Source of the DNA: Choanephora cucurbitarum
Taxonomy: Eukaryota > Mucoromycota > Mucoromycetes > Mucorales > Choanephoraceae
Reading direction: 5' to 3'
NCBI GenBank assembly: GCA_025331435.1
Contig: JAIWNI010000063.1
Span: 1 to 64,000, forward strand
DNA length: 64,000 bases
Each line of letters starts with the position of its first letter. Within the stretch, counting starts at the first letter, position 1. The position numbers and the translations under genes are program-made. This document shows, piece by piece, positions 46,746 to 58,646 of the stretch. The notes under the pieces are model-generated. The model searched no databases. It worked only from the letters and a program-made list of their open reading frames with translations, and was not told the DNA's origin.

Positions 46746-47695
46746 ACAAATGAAAAAATATAGAGTATTTTAAATTGTACAAAGTCACGTGACTCTCCGG
46801 CTGTTGTGCGGTAGTTTTCTTCAAATAATTCTATCACAGCAGAAATAGACCCCCCATTTCATTTCTCTGCACTAATGTCTTTACTTTTAATCCTGATTGT
46901 TGTATCAGACACGAAAATACAACAAAGTTTATCGAGAGATAGAAAGAGTATAACAAGAACCTACACAATCTTGGAAGAAGTAAAAAAGAAAGAAGTTTTT
47001 TTCATCATCAAGCGCATATGTTTTACTAGTAGGAGATGGGTTGCATGAACTACAGTGAAGTTACTTTGCTAATTCTGATCCATCATGAGCCAATGACAGA
47101 CCGTAAAGCGAATGAAGAGTCTCAAGAGTGACAAGAACTTCATAAATATATCAATATCATGCCAAGCTAACTCAAAAATATAAGTCAAGCAGTAATTTAC
47201 AACTATGTCTAAGTACATTTTCTGCCTGAACAACGCTATTGTGCATGTCATATACCAAAATATCAAAATAACAATGGAGATTGAAGCCATGAGTGATTTA
47301 TCTGAAGTCAATTATAGATGCAGTTTAAGTGCCTGACTGTCAAATTACAACAAATATGACTATAAGCAGTATGTGTTAGATCAAGACTGTCTAGCTATGA
47401 GCTTTAATAGACATGAACACAATATTCTAGATCACAATATGTTGGTTAATTCGCTATTTGAGAAATATCGTATAGTTCGTTTTACTTTCTAACAATGTTT
47501 CTTCGACAGTATTTATTTTTCTTTCTTTTGTTGTAACCATCCCTCTATCTTATTTGTTTTTTATAAAACTATCAATAACAGCCGGCTGTATCGAGGAGCG
47601 CTATGTTCAAAGTTGAAGTGTAGATCTAGTTTACACGATACTTGTTTATTTTTGAATTATGCAACATGAGCGATTCAATGAGTTCTCAAAGTATT
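46746..47695. other. Intergenic region between tRNA-Phe and POP1
   Basis: Contains the second AAAGTCACGTGAC motif (46781-46793). An 80-codon minus-strand frame (47069-47311) with hydrophobic stretches has no recognised family or splice partners. No supported gene. Confidence 0.5.
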
Positions 47696-50563
47696 TTAAA
47701 AGAGAATTTCGACCTGAGCAGGTCTCACTTCTAAAGAAGATGGATTTCTAATCAAGACAATTCTCTTGGCAGACCTCCTATTTCTAAGGTATATATTAGT
47801 TAACTGAAATATCTTAGAAAAGAAAAGAGACATACAAACTATCCAAAGCATCTATTTCTCTTAAGCCAGATATTGAACATGCACCAATACCAAATCCATA
47901 ACCCAACGTTAAAGAGAAATCTCCATTTGTAACATAACCTATATGTTCTGTCTTGGAAGGTATAGGAATTGATTTCTATTGTAGTCAGAAAAAGTCTGCG
48001 TTAGTTAATGTCGTATAGTTAAATAGTTTCTCTGAGTTTACGTTAGAGTCAGAAGTAGCTCTCAACAACTCTTTGGCCTTTCTCTTGATTGACTTTGAAG
48101 GTGCTTGACAGCGAATAAAAGATGTACATTGTCCGTATGTCGCCTCATCCTTGATCAAGTAAATCATTGCATTCATTGCTGGCTTGCCGCGATCAATATA
48201 TTTTAAGCGAACTTGTACAAGTGCATCTTTTGGATCAGGCAAGTGTATTTCCATATTCAGTCCTCGTTTTTTTTTCAGTAAATCTAATTTATCATCAAAA
48301 CTTCTAGGATCAGACAAAAACGAAGGCGCCAATTGCACTCCACGAATAAGCGCATAGGAAGGGCGAACAGATAAGTTGTGTTCTGGCTCTACTTCCATGT
48401 GGTCAACATTAGACAATGATTCAAAAGCGCATTCAAAAGGATGCTCAACACCTCTCTTTGCATAGTTGACACGTTTAGCAGCGGGACGCTTTTGCCATAC
48501 AGACTCCAAAGTGTTCTTCACTTGAGCTCTATGTACTTCAAATGCTCTTGTTCCAGGATAGTCTTGTGGAAAAGATGGAAATCCGCTTTCAAATTGAATA
48601 GCACGCATATCGTCATAGCCTGCTACGCGACCACCGGCAAAGACTAACGACTTCCAAAAAGCCATACCAAATCCTCGAGGTATAACTAGTGACCATCCTT
48701 GAGCCCATTCGTGCGATTGTAAAGCACGTTTTGTTGCGTTCGATGTGTCGAAAGCAGGCCCGCCTCGTTGGATCAACAGAAGAGGTATTTTACTATCTTC
48801 GGGTGTGGGTTCCAGTTTTGTACCAGGAATCATGTTATTCTCTCGACGTAGATTGAGGCCATATTCGGCAATTCTTGTGTCAAAAAGCTTTTTACGACCT
48901 TCTTCCTCCCATATAGAAGTGTTAGCTGCATCCTCTGGCCAATTTTCTAAAATGTGTTGAACCCTTCGTTGATCCTCTGATGAAATCTCATTTGTTCTAG
49001 GTGGTACTTTTTGAGGAAATCTGAATATTACAAGAACAGAGTTAGTGTATCTATTAAGATTAAAAAACAACAATAGCTTACCTTAATCTAGGATCGTTTA
49101 CAACAAGTCCAATCACAGAGCCGGGAGACAACGAGGCTGATGTACGGAGGTGTTCAAGGTCATTCCAGAGTTGGTTTCCTTTGATTGCTTCATCTTCTAT
49201 AGGATCGAGGATAGTTTGTAAAAGTGCAGTCGATCGAGGACCAGTCAACTCGAATCTCAGAATTTCATTTCTCAAATCGTTTAGAACCACTTCACTAGCA
49301 TTTGTCTTCTCCAAGGCAAGGCGAATATGAGTCATAGCTTCGTTAAATGCTGACGGATGAATCCACAACCATAATGTATCTTTAGTAACTGGCTTCCATA
49401 AGAATGAAATAGGACATATAAGCTTTGTTGGGAATCCCAAATATTCGTATAGATGTGTTGATCCATAGCGATTACCCTTGATATATCTAAAACAAAAGGA
49501 CAAATTAATTGCTATGTCGCCAATCAGATAAAACATGTAAAAAGAAACCTTTCGCTACCAACAGAGGCTGATGTGATATCAGTAATGGTGTTGATGGCCG
49601 TTATTATCTGCTGAGTGTTTCCCTTCAATTCAACACAACCCATGTAAGAAGCATCATGAATGACAGAAAGGCGGGTAAAGGATCGATAGATGACGCGCAC
49701 TGATTTTGTGTTTGGTCGAGAAGCAATTCGATAGCCCCAAATGTCGTTCATTTTCATTCTTTTCGTATGCCACATATGGGTTTCTAACCATTTCTTTGAT
49801 TCTACATAACAATAAAAAAGATGAGCTGTTTGGTGCAACAAAATTTATCTTGGTACCTTACTTTGACGTCTCAGAAACTCTAAAACTGTATTCTTTGGTG
49901 TCTTGATCTTTCGAACTCTCTTACGAATCAACTTGCTTCCTGGCGCTGACTTGAAAGCCTAAACAAGACACTTGTGTTAAGTCATTTCAATGACACAAAA
50001 AGCCTTTTCGTTTTGGTTACCTCTCTAGCTGCTTTCTCTCTAAGACGAGCTGGTAATCGGTTGATGTTGTGACTGGCAGCACGTCGACGAAGGCCTCGAG
50101 GAAGAGATTGAAAGGCAAGCTCAGTCATTGCATAACTAAGGCAAGTCTATGTGTTAGATAGGATAGCAGAATAGATAGCGAACCCTTACCTTGACTTTTT
50201 GATAGCAGACTGCATATCGTTAATTTCCTTGATGCGTGCAAGTGCAAATCGATCGGCATCAATAGGGCCTGTAACCTTAGGTATATCCTGAGCTTTCGTT
50301 ACAATCAAAACAAAATCTCAGTAAAGGCCATAGACTCTGTCTAAGAGGGAAGGAATAAGTCTCACCTAAACTGTTGCTCGTCTTGTTGTGTGTGCCAATT
50401 TCTCGCATAGACTTATATCTATCTGATCGAGTTCGTAAAGCGTCAATGATCTATAACTTAGTAGATCTATCGCCGTACCTCTTCGCTTCTGTTTTCCAGA
50501 TTTGTTGTTGTCATTACCAAGCTCTATTGGCTTGTCAGTCTTTTTGCTTGCACTGCTTGACAT
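47696..50563 (-). CDS. POP1: RNase P / RNase MRP protein subunit Pop1
   Basis: Model complement(join(47696-47783, 47836-47975, 48042-49020, 49082-49486, 49549-49801, 49862-49958, 50021-50135, 50190-50292, 50366-50422, 50479-50563)), 773 aa. The N-terminal Pop1 module contains SLPRGLRRRAASHNINRLP, RLREKAARE and ETHMWHTKRMKM. The POPLD domain lies in the middle (PLLLIQRGGP, WSLVIPRGFGMAFWKSLVFAG). The C-terminus has IGYVTNGDFSLTLGYGFGIG and RIVLIRNPSSLEVRPAQVEI. Pop1 is the largest protein of the nuclear ribonucleases that mature tRNA 5' ends and process rRNA. The first two introns are the least certain, because the N-terminus is basic and poorly conserved; all phases nevertheless close. Confidence 0.9.
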
Positions 50564-51389
50564 GACTTCAAAGATCTACAAGTAAAAGAAACAAAAAAGT
50601 TTTTTTAAAGCAGGCTCTTTTTTTTTTAAGAAGCATTGGCATTAAATTTCGATCTTCCAATTGTGGGTTAAAAAAACCTGCTGACTTTGAGCCTCATGCA
50701 AGCAATAGAGGGAGCCATTTGATTCAGCACACAGCAAGAGCTAGCAAGAGCTAACAATAGATCAATAATGGATGAAAGCTAATTGTTTTACTTTAAGCTA
50801 CAAGTCTCAATATCTTACTCTTTGACGAAAGAGTATGCTTTTAAAAAAAAGTTGAGGCATTAGCACGCTTTTAATGGTTAACAGTTGAATAATGTGCACA
50901 AAATTGCCTTAACTTCTTATGATATGTCTATGTACTCGCAAAGAAAAAAAGCTATAGTCAAACGCTTAAACTACCTTCGGCAGCAATTGCAACTACAGAA
51001 GAAGGCATGCATTGCCAAAAGTTTTGACTTCGGGCTTATAATGAGCGATGTTGGAGGATTAGATTGTTTACAACTGTTTTGTTTCTGTGCTTTGATGTCT
51101 TTGTTTTAACATAGGAATAAAAATGGCAGGCTTCTTGAGAGGGCTTTTTTTTTTAACTTAAGAATCAATTAGCTATAGTTGTGTCTATTGAAACCGTAAG
51201 CAGTTCTTGAAAAAAGAGACAGAACAATAAAGCTTACAAATCTCATTCTCTTAAAATTAATTAAAAAATGATCAATTTCATCACTATTGGAGCGCTTTTG
51301 TTCCAGTTTCTCTTAGTAAACCAAGAAATTAACTTTCATCGTGTAACAATATATTTAAAAATATAACAGATCAATAAACTCAACATAAA
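50564..51389. other. Intergenic region between POP1 and QRI7
   Basis: Upstream side of POP1 and 3' side of QRI7. A 74-codon plus-strand frame (50885-51109) has no known family. Nothing else seen. Confidence 0.55.
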
Positions 51390-52693
51390 CTATTCTCTCT
51401 GCTTTAGTGATTCCAAGGGCCATTTAGGTAAGGTAGTGATGGTATAATCGTCAACAAGTCCAGCCTGAAGACGCTCTAATCCAGCCCATGCAATCATGAC
51501 ACCATTATCTGTACATAACTGTGGAGGTGGGCATATTAATGGTAGATTGTATGACATTGCCAATGCTTCCAATCTATGATTGAAACAAGAGTTTTTTTTT
51601 TTCATTATATTAAGCCTCGTGCCCCTTAATCTCAATTAATGAAAATAGACATTACCTGCTTCTAAACAATGAATTACTAGCCACACCACCACTCACCACA
51701 AGTGCCGTTAATGGCTTCCCGAATTGTGCAAGTTCTTGATCTAAAGCTAACGTAAGCTTTTGCTCTAGGTGGCGAATGCATGCAAGTTGGAAAGCAGCAG
51801 CCATATCATTGACATCTTGTCTCTTAGATATGTCCACCAGCTTCTCAACTTCAATCAATCTTGCGACAGCTGTTTTTAATCCTGAGAAACTAAATGCTAT
51901 CACAGATTTGTTGCGTTCCAACATAGGCTTAGGCAAGCGAGACAAGAAACGATCAGGATCGCCTAGTGAAGCAGCTTTTTCAAGTGCAGCACCTGGTCCG
52001 CCTCGTCTGCCCTTGACCCATTCTAAATTAAGTAAACGTGCTATCTTGTCGATCGCTTCACCCACGGCATTATCTAACGTGGTTCCTAATTGGTTATAGT
52101 CGCCTATATTGTTGGCGGTCAACAATAGTGTATGTCCGCCCGATATTAATAATGTCATAAACGGGAAAGCCGGAAATGGAACATTTAAAGGATTTTCAGT
52201 GGTCAATCGAGCTGTCAAAGCATGTGCTTCCTAATCTGCGTTAAACAAAATGATCAAATACAACCTGAATCTGTCTTGTTACCATATGATGTACACCAAT
52301 CAATGGCTTCTTTGAGACGGCAGCCAATGTCTTTGCAGCATTGAGACCTACAGGCAAGCAAGGAGGTAAGCCTGGCCCTCTTGTGACAGCAATAGCATCT
52401 AAATCCTGAACTGTCAACTTGGCAGAATCCAAAGCCTCACAAATAACACTTGGCAGATTACGAGAATGACCTTTACTGGCCAGTGTAGGTACAATACCAC
52501 CCATAGGCTCATGAAGTTCTTGTTGACCTCGAACTACTTCTGAGAGGATCTCTCGGTCGGAAGTAACAATAGCTGCAGAAGTGTCATCGCAAGAGGTTTC
52601 TATTCCAAGTACCCTCAAAGGTCGACTACGAGTTGAGAACGCCCTTCTTGCTGAACAAGCAAGAAGACGTGATATGGACATATTATGCATCAT
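51390..52693 (-). CDS. QRI7: Mitochondrial tRNA t6A threonylcarbamoyltransferase (Qri7/OSGEPL1)
   Basis: Model complement(join(51390-51573, 51656-52230, 52283-52693)), 389 aa. The N-terminus MSISRLLACSARRAFSTRSR is a typical mitochondrial presequence. The Kae1/TsaD fold follows: GIETSCDDTSAA, the metal-binding HHMEAH (split by intron 52231-52282), LLISGGHT, GEAIDKIARLL, SGGVASN and CTDNGVMIAW. The enzyme transfers threonylcarbamoyl to A37 of ANN-decoding mitochondrial tRNAs, acting without the cytosolic KEOPS partners. The length is normal. A GA-rich stretch (CT on the coding strand) lies about 95 bases upstream. Confidence 0.93.
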
Positions 52694-52786
52694 TTTTTTT
52701 TAGAAAAAAAGAAAATGATGGAGTATTACCCTTGCTAAAGAAAGCCCGGCGCGGAGGTTTAATTATGTAATTTATATATGCGAATG

Positions 52787-52813
52787 AAGAGAGAGAGGGA
52801 GGAAGAGAGAGGG
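52787..52813 (-). promoter_or_regulatory. CT-rich promoter tract of QRI7
   Basis: Reads as CCCTCTCTCTTCCTCC-type repeats on the coding (minus) strand, about 95 bases before the QRI7 start and inside the 162-bp gap to the RhoGEF 3' end. Role inferred. Confidence 0.3.
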
Positions 52814-52855
52814 TATTTTTTTTGGTTTACAGATGACAAAAATGCAAATAAATTA

Positions 52856-54229
52856 TTATGATGAGTTTTGAACAGCATTCATAGCATGAGCTAGGGCGAG
52901 TTGACATTTAAGTGACCGAGTTATATAATCGAAATCAAGGCTTGAAGGATCTGAACATTTGACAAGATCTAAATCTGATGGTAAATACGTAGATCATGAA
53001 TCCATATATGTAAAAATGCTACCTTTCAATAGAAGACCATATCGAGTGATTCTTTGAATAGGAGCAATTGTATAATCGGATAGTCCCATCCTGTTTGTTT
53101 CCTTTTTGCGCAACGAGTCCTTTTTGAGTATGTTAGACAAAGAAATAATAACAGCAAAAAATTTTTTTTCTGTACCTGAACAAGTTGTCTATATACAATA
53201 CTTCGATCTGCTCTTTGAATACATTTCTTCTGCTTTGAAACATTGGCAGCATAACGAATATAAACAGTAAATTCTTCTTCCAAATCATAAAAGATCTGGC
53301 CTATCGAATCATAGTATACTTCTCCATGTTCGGTAGTACAAGTAGCTTCTTTTAATCGACCAACCAAAGCAGAAGAAAGCGCAATCAGATCGGGTATAAA
53401 TGCAAATATGGTTTGAATGTCTTTCAGGTTTACTAGTGGGCGAGGTTGTGCTGTAGCAGCTTCCATCAAAGGATCCATAAACATCTATAGAGGCATTTAG
53501 TGATACTGGTTTGCATGCTTCGAATAGAAATCGTAAGGTACATGTTTTATGATCAACAGATGCTCCAGGTAGGTCGTTTCTGTGGTGATTAGTTCGTTCA
53601 ATACGAAATTCAGTAAATGCGGTGATTGGCCATGAGGTGACTTAGAATAATAAATTATACCCATTATTATTTTTTCTGATTTCAATAAGATATATTTCTA
53701 AGCTACTAACCATTTTAGTATCTTGAAGATAATCCCTGAATGTGCTCTTCCAAACATCAATTCCTTCTCTTTCTTTACTGTTAAGCGGACTTTGACTCAT
53801 ATGAGGTTTCTCTACTGACAATGTACGTTTTAGTCGAGAAGCCAATGACTTTTGTTGAGGTTGCTGATTCTGCATCAGTAATAGAGAAGGAGCGGAGCCT
53901 GAATGAGAAAGAAAGCAGCCAGTATGAGATCGAACTGATCTAGCTATAGGACGAGAGTTGATGGTGCCATCGTCGCTGTTGTTGTTACTGTTGTTTTTGT
54001 TTCGGCTAAATAGCCCCACTTCGAGCATTGATAGCGATCGACGTGCAGGATTGACATATGAAGATTTCAACGCTTCAACTCTCTGAGCCGTCTTGATCTC
54101 CTGAACCGTCGTTTGCACTGGTTCAAAAGTAACTGGCTGTGTGTTAGAAAATAGACTATCGATTGTACTTGACGCCCATTGTTTTGCTTCAAATGTTGTG
54201 CCTTCATCCACTAGAAAATGAGGAGGCAT
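52856..54229 (-). CDS. RhoGEF with a DH domain (5' end uncertain)
   Basis: Model complement(join(52856-52974, 53023-53119, 53176-53484, 53542-53640, 53711-54229)), 380 aa from MPPHFLVDEG. The DH domain runs from HLLNFVLNELITTETTYLEH through IKHMFMDPLMEA, YYDSIGQIFYDLEEEF and GLSDYTIAPIQRITRYGLLL, the last being the conserved GTPase-facing helix. It should activate a Rho-family GTPase. The protein stops about 45 residues after that helix, with no PH domain. The N-terminal 170 residues are Ser/Asn-rich and basic. The frame stays open upstream of 54229 (EIEALLSALTGISARI) to a GTGAGT donor-like site near 54400, so an upstream coding exon is likely, but I could not place it. Confidence 0.75.
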
Positions 54230-54949
54230 GACGATAATCTCTGTCTTTTTGAAGCAGACAATTCGCGCACTAATACCAGTTAAGGCCGAAAGCAATGCCT
54301 CAATCTCAAGCGTGTGTTGTTTCGTTGTAATAGAAAGAAAAGAAAGAATAAAAAACAGAATGAAAGTTAAATCTGTGACCGTAACACTTGTACAACTCAC
54401 GGAATTTCTATTACTGGTGGTAGGGGTTTAATCTACTTATTTGTTTGTTCTGCCTACCATTTTTCTCGAATCAGCTTATTGTGTACATCAACTTACTGTA
54501 GTGCTTCATAATTTTATTGGCTTTTAATTCATACGATAAATGGGATTGAATGACTCATATAAGAGGAAATGGTGCCGAGCGAGAAAAGCAAAGAAGAGGA
54601 AATAGGCATTTAAAAAGCAAGACAACAAAGCCAAATTATGTCGCTTTCTAAGATTTCTGAGATTCCTTTTATATACGAAAGCGAAATCAATAGTTAAACA
54701 TGAGCAGTCATTGGTTGATGGCTTTCTATTCCAAAAAGCAATCATCATAGTATATAATGCATTTTGAAGAGATTGTCTAATTGATGATTGACGCAAATAG
54801 TGCAAGCCACAGAAAAGGGAACTGCATTTATGATTTTAACAAAAAAGGCACCATTGTTAGGTGTTTGTTTGTATCAAGAAAATCGACCATTGAATATGTT
54901 TGTGTCACAATGACTATGGCATTGGTCTTCTTTAATGTTATTTACACGC
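54230..54949. other. Upstream region of the RhoGEF gene
   Basis: 54230-54400 may be coding (see the RhoGEF entry). The rest shows no supported gene before the PKA 3' end at 54950. Confidence 0.5.
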
Positions 54950-56370
54950 TTAAAAATTAATAAATAAATCGCTGTATGGATCATCCTTGAGCTGCTCACT
55001 TAGTTTCTCCTCAGGATACTTTTCAAAGTTACTGGTATCATAATCGTTTGAATGAGCGGGTATAATAGGTGCCTGTTTATTTATTGAACAAAGGTAAGTG
55101 CTTTTTTTTTTCTTTTTTACAAATTGTCATTGACTTACCCTTATTGTCTTGTTTAATAGACTGCACCAATCTGTATGACGAAACCATTTGTGCTTCTTGA
55201 CATCCTCTGCGCCATCTTTTAGGTTACCGAGTCGTCTTGTGCGGTCAATCACAAGCAACTTTTTCAGTAAGTCTTTCGAGACGCTGTCAAAGTAATTGGG
55301 ATACTGTACTTTGCCACTCAATATACGCTCATAGATGCCAAAATGATTGTCATCATAGAATGGAGGATAGCCTGCCATCATTTCAAAAATAAGAACACCC
55401 AAAGACCACCAGTCCACTGATTTGCTATGGCCTTTGCTTTGAATGACTTCAGGTGCCAAGTATTCTGGCGTACCACAAAGTGTCCATGTTCTGTCCGTTA
55501 CTTTTTTAGCAAACCCAAAATCGGTGATTTTCACATATCCTCGATGATCTAATAATATGTTCTCGGGCTTCAAGTCACGATAAATGATATCTTTTGAATG
55601 CAAATATTCTAACGCAAGTACAATTTCAGCAGCATAGAAACGTGCTGTGTCTACTGGAAAGCGACCTAATTTTCGCAAGTGTCTAAACAGTTCTCCGCCA
55701 ATGACAAACTCTTGAAGCATGAACAAATTCTGAGTGTTCTGAAATGTGCAATAGCTATCATTCATGTCAGGGCCCATTGAAGTGGCTTGCTAAGGAATCA
55801 GTAGAATACTTACAGTTGAACAATAAATGGAAAGTTGATTTCAGACAACACTTGCCGTTCTGAATTGATGTGCTCTACTTGTTTTAATCTAACAATGTCT
55901 ACTTTTCTAAGTACTTTGACTGCATAATAGTTCTTTGTGTTGCGTTGTTTACTAAGCCAAACTCTACCAAAAGTGCCTGTACCTATGTGTATGAAGGTAC
56001 AGAGAAAATTATGAAGATTACAAACTATGCAATTTGCTTATTTTTCTCCCTTCTTTTTCTTTTTACCAAGTGTTTCTATAAATTCGTAATCATGAACGGT
56101 CAGTTTTGGCTGAGGATCAAAAAGAGGTGGTTGATTGTGCCAATGTGTCAGCTGCTCTTGGTGCATGATCCATTTTTCATTTTCTGCATCATTCTGCTCT
56201 TCTTTTTTAGTCCATAGTCCTTGTATTGTAGCTGTTGGACTAAAAGAAAGTGTTGCAAGTGAAGATGACCTTTGAGGGCTCTCAGCATATTCTTTTATAG
56301 GCATGTCGTCAGTAGCCTCATGTCGTCTCAGCAGGGACGATACAAGGTTGGTTATAAGCTTAAGTGGCAT
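54950..56370 (-). CDS. cAMP-dependent protein kinase catalytic subunit
   Basis: Model complement(join(54950-55072, 55139-55754, 55814-55982, 56067-56370)), 403 aa. All kinase landmarks are present: glycine loop [11 protein letters not shown]-binding Lys in [22 protein letters not shown], the activation-loop [14 protein letters not shown], and an AGC-type tail with [13 protein letters not shown] ending DLFINF. The N-terminal 95 residues are variable and polar, as in other fungal PKA catalytic subunits. It phosphorylates targets when cAMP releases the regulatory subunit, controlling growth, dimorphism and sporulation. The phosphodiesterase at 4894-7302 acts in the same pathway, although the two loci are far apart. 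Confidence 0.93.
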
Positions 56371-58646
56371 ACTCCTTCTACTGTATCCCTTTCAGTATAG
56401 TCTATAGAGCAAAAAAAAAAAACTATATATATAAAGAGAGAAAAAAAGAAAGAAAGAATAATTTAAGCGAAACAAGTGTCTTGAACACAGTTTAAAAAAG
56501 AAAGTTCTTATCTGCCTTTCAATTGTGCCCCACACCTAGCTCTTTTGTGAAACGACCAATTGTGTCAATGTTAATGTGATCCAAGCTTTTTCTTTTCTAA
56601 AAAAAAAGCACAAAATTCATTCTCATTATATCAACAACATAATTAACAGAATAGTAGAAACAAGAGAATAAAGTGTGTACAGAACAGTGATTTCCATCTT
56701 CTGCAAAATCAATTTCACTGATGGAAATTATCACTTATCTTCGATCTGAGCATGGTCCCGAGGAGAGTTAATATTTTTTCTTACTTGTCTTGTACCATTA
56801 GCGTATTAGTTGAAGGGAAAACCCTTAGTTTTGCTGTGCTTTACTCGGAAAATAATCAAAACTGCTAGGTTCCTTTCACGGTTTGTTAATCGAGATTATT
56901 ACGACTGCAAACCAGCTTTAGGGGACGTCAATTGAAAGTAGGTTCCGCCTCCCCCTTTTTTTTTACAAGACTTACAATAAAGCTTAAATTTGCTAAAGAA
57001 AAGATACATGTAAGTTCTAATCTATCCAATTTCTTTTAAGCTCTACTGACTTAAAGTGACTTGAGCTTGGACACATTTTTACCAGCATTTATTTAGAAAA
57101 AAGGCAAAGAAAGCAACTTCGTACGAATGTAGTCTATTGGCCATGACAATGGTTATACTAATCGCACAAACAGATATGATTTAAGTACTTTTTACTTACT
57201 TCTCTGCTCAACTTCGAAATTGATAATGATCAGCACTTATTAAGTCAGGTATTTGGTATAAAGAAATGAAAGAAGAGTAGACGAATGCTAGTATATGATA
57301 TGCAAATCAAAACATGACAGATCGAGGTTGATGCCTTGAATAAGAAAACATTGTATACAAGACACCATGAAAAATTATGACAAAAAACCAATACACATGG
57401 CTATAGTTAACATTGCCTTTTCAGCATGTCATAGCAATAAGATTGGCTCTTATCATCACGTATTTATACGTCACAGCTGACTGATTTAGGTGAGACCCCT
57501 ACTGACACTGTGCAAAAACCACTTTTCAGTCATGCTTCGCTATATGCCCTTTTCATTAGGGCATTGTGTAAATGGCATTTAATTGAGACGCTAAAGCAAC
57601 AACACCAACAATCAATCGATAGATATACACGTAGGCTGTAACAAATGGTACTGTCAGGTGATATGTTCATGTATGGGTTGCTTGCCTTAATTGCTTTTAT
57701 GGGACTCATTTGATTTGGAAACAATACACACTCAATTTTTTAAATGAGGTAGTGAGGTCTTCTAATTGGAAGCAAAGTATAATTCATTCTAACTGGCTCA
57801 AAGAACAACGCTACTGTCAAAGAAAATATTCTGGAGAACAACTATAGCACACATACAAAATGTACCTTGTTGATCAAATGGGGTTCTCATTGTTATCTTG
57901 AAGAAAAGGATTCTAGATCTGGTTCATTTTTATCAAATCAATTTTGGCATGTAATTACCTGTTTTTTGTTTTGAAAACCAAGCGGTCTCTAGAAGCAATG
58001 TATGGTCAATGAAGAAAGCTTAAAATACTATTTCCACACGAGATCTTCCATTTATGGTAGCCATAGCTCAATGGTATCTAGTTGTGTTTCGAATCTTGTT
58101 GATAAGATTTTAGGTATTAGACTTTATTCTTAGTGTAACAGACATCATGTAGGGTTCCCAAGGCTCAAATTTTTCAAAAAAGAAAAAGAAGGAACGAAAT
58201 GTATGCAAGTCATTACATGAAACTAGTATCATGCTGAATAGGCAGGCTTCGGAAGACTTAGATATCTCCTCTTATCATTTACTAGAAGCTTATCCATTTT
58301 ATACAAGTAAATGAACGAAGTTTGACTAACAGATTGCCTAGTCGAGTTGACTCGGTTCATGTTAAAGGTATTGTTTGAGAACGAAGGAAGTTCGGCTTTA
58401 GGAAACTGTCGGCAGTTTTCAAACACCGTTATGTGAGAAAAGTTGTAGCAGCTAAAAGAAACAGAGAAGAGAGAGAGGAAGAGTGTTGGCTGAGCAAGTC
58501 ATATCAATCCTGAAAAAGCATCGTCTTGGGGTGTATGAGAAAATAGATTGTTTGTTTACATGCAATATCTAGCGGTATTGTTACGTGTCTTGATCCATAA
58601 AATGGCGGTATTATTACGTGTCTTTAACGAGTTGCCAAAATCATAC
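56371..58646. other. Gene-poor intergenic region
   Basis: 2.3 kb. A tRNA-like fragment (A-box-like TAGCTCAATGG and GTTTCGAATC) lies at about 58062-58100 but is too short for a tRNA. A 65-codon minus-strand frame at 58229-58426 has no known family. A 20-bp direct repeat lies at 58572-58624, just upstream of the IDO gene. Confidence 0.5.
58572..58624 (+). repeat. 20-bp direct repeat upstream of the dioxygenase gene
   Basis: GCGGTATTGTTACGTGTCTT (58572-58591) recurs at 58605-58624 with one mismatch (a for g). A shorter third copy of the first eight bases is at 58660-58667. The spacing of 33 bp between the full copies is about three helical turns, which would suit a transcription-factor site pair. 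Regulatory role inferred. Confidence 0.5.

Noticed and set aside
47069..47311. 80-codon minus-strand frame with hydrophobic stretches
   Set aside because: Membrane-like composition is common in AT-rich noncoding DNA; no motif or splice sites support it.
54524..54805. 93-codon minus-strand frame upstream of the RhoGEF
   Set aside because: Tested as the missing first exon, but no donor/acceptor pair joins it in frame and the sequence looks non-coding.
4894..56370. Idea that the phosphodiesterase and PKA genes form a cAMP gene cluster
   Set aside because: They are about 48 kb apart with many unrelated genes between; their co-occurrence here is probably coincidental.
58062..58100. tRNA-like A-box (TAGCTCAATGG) and B-box-like GTTTCGAATC on the plus strand
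   Set aside because: The boxes are only about a dozen bases apart and no acceptor or anticodon stem can be formed, so it is at most a fragment.
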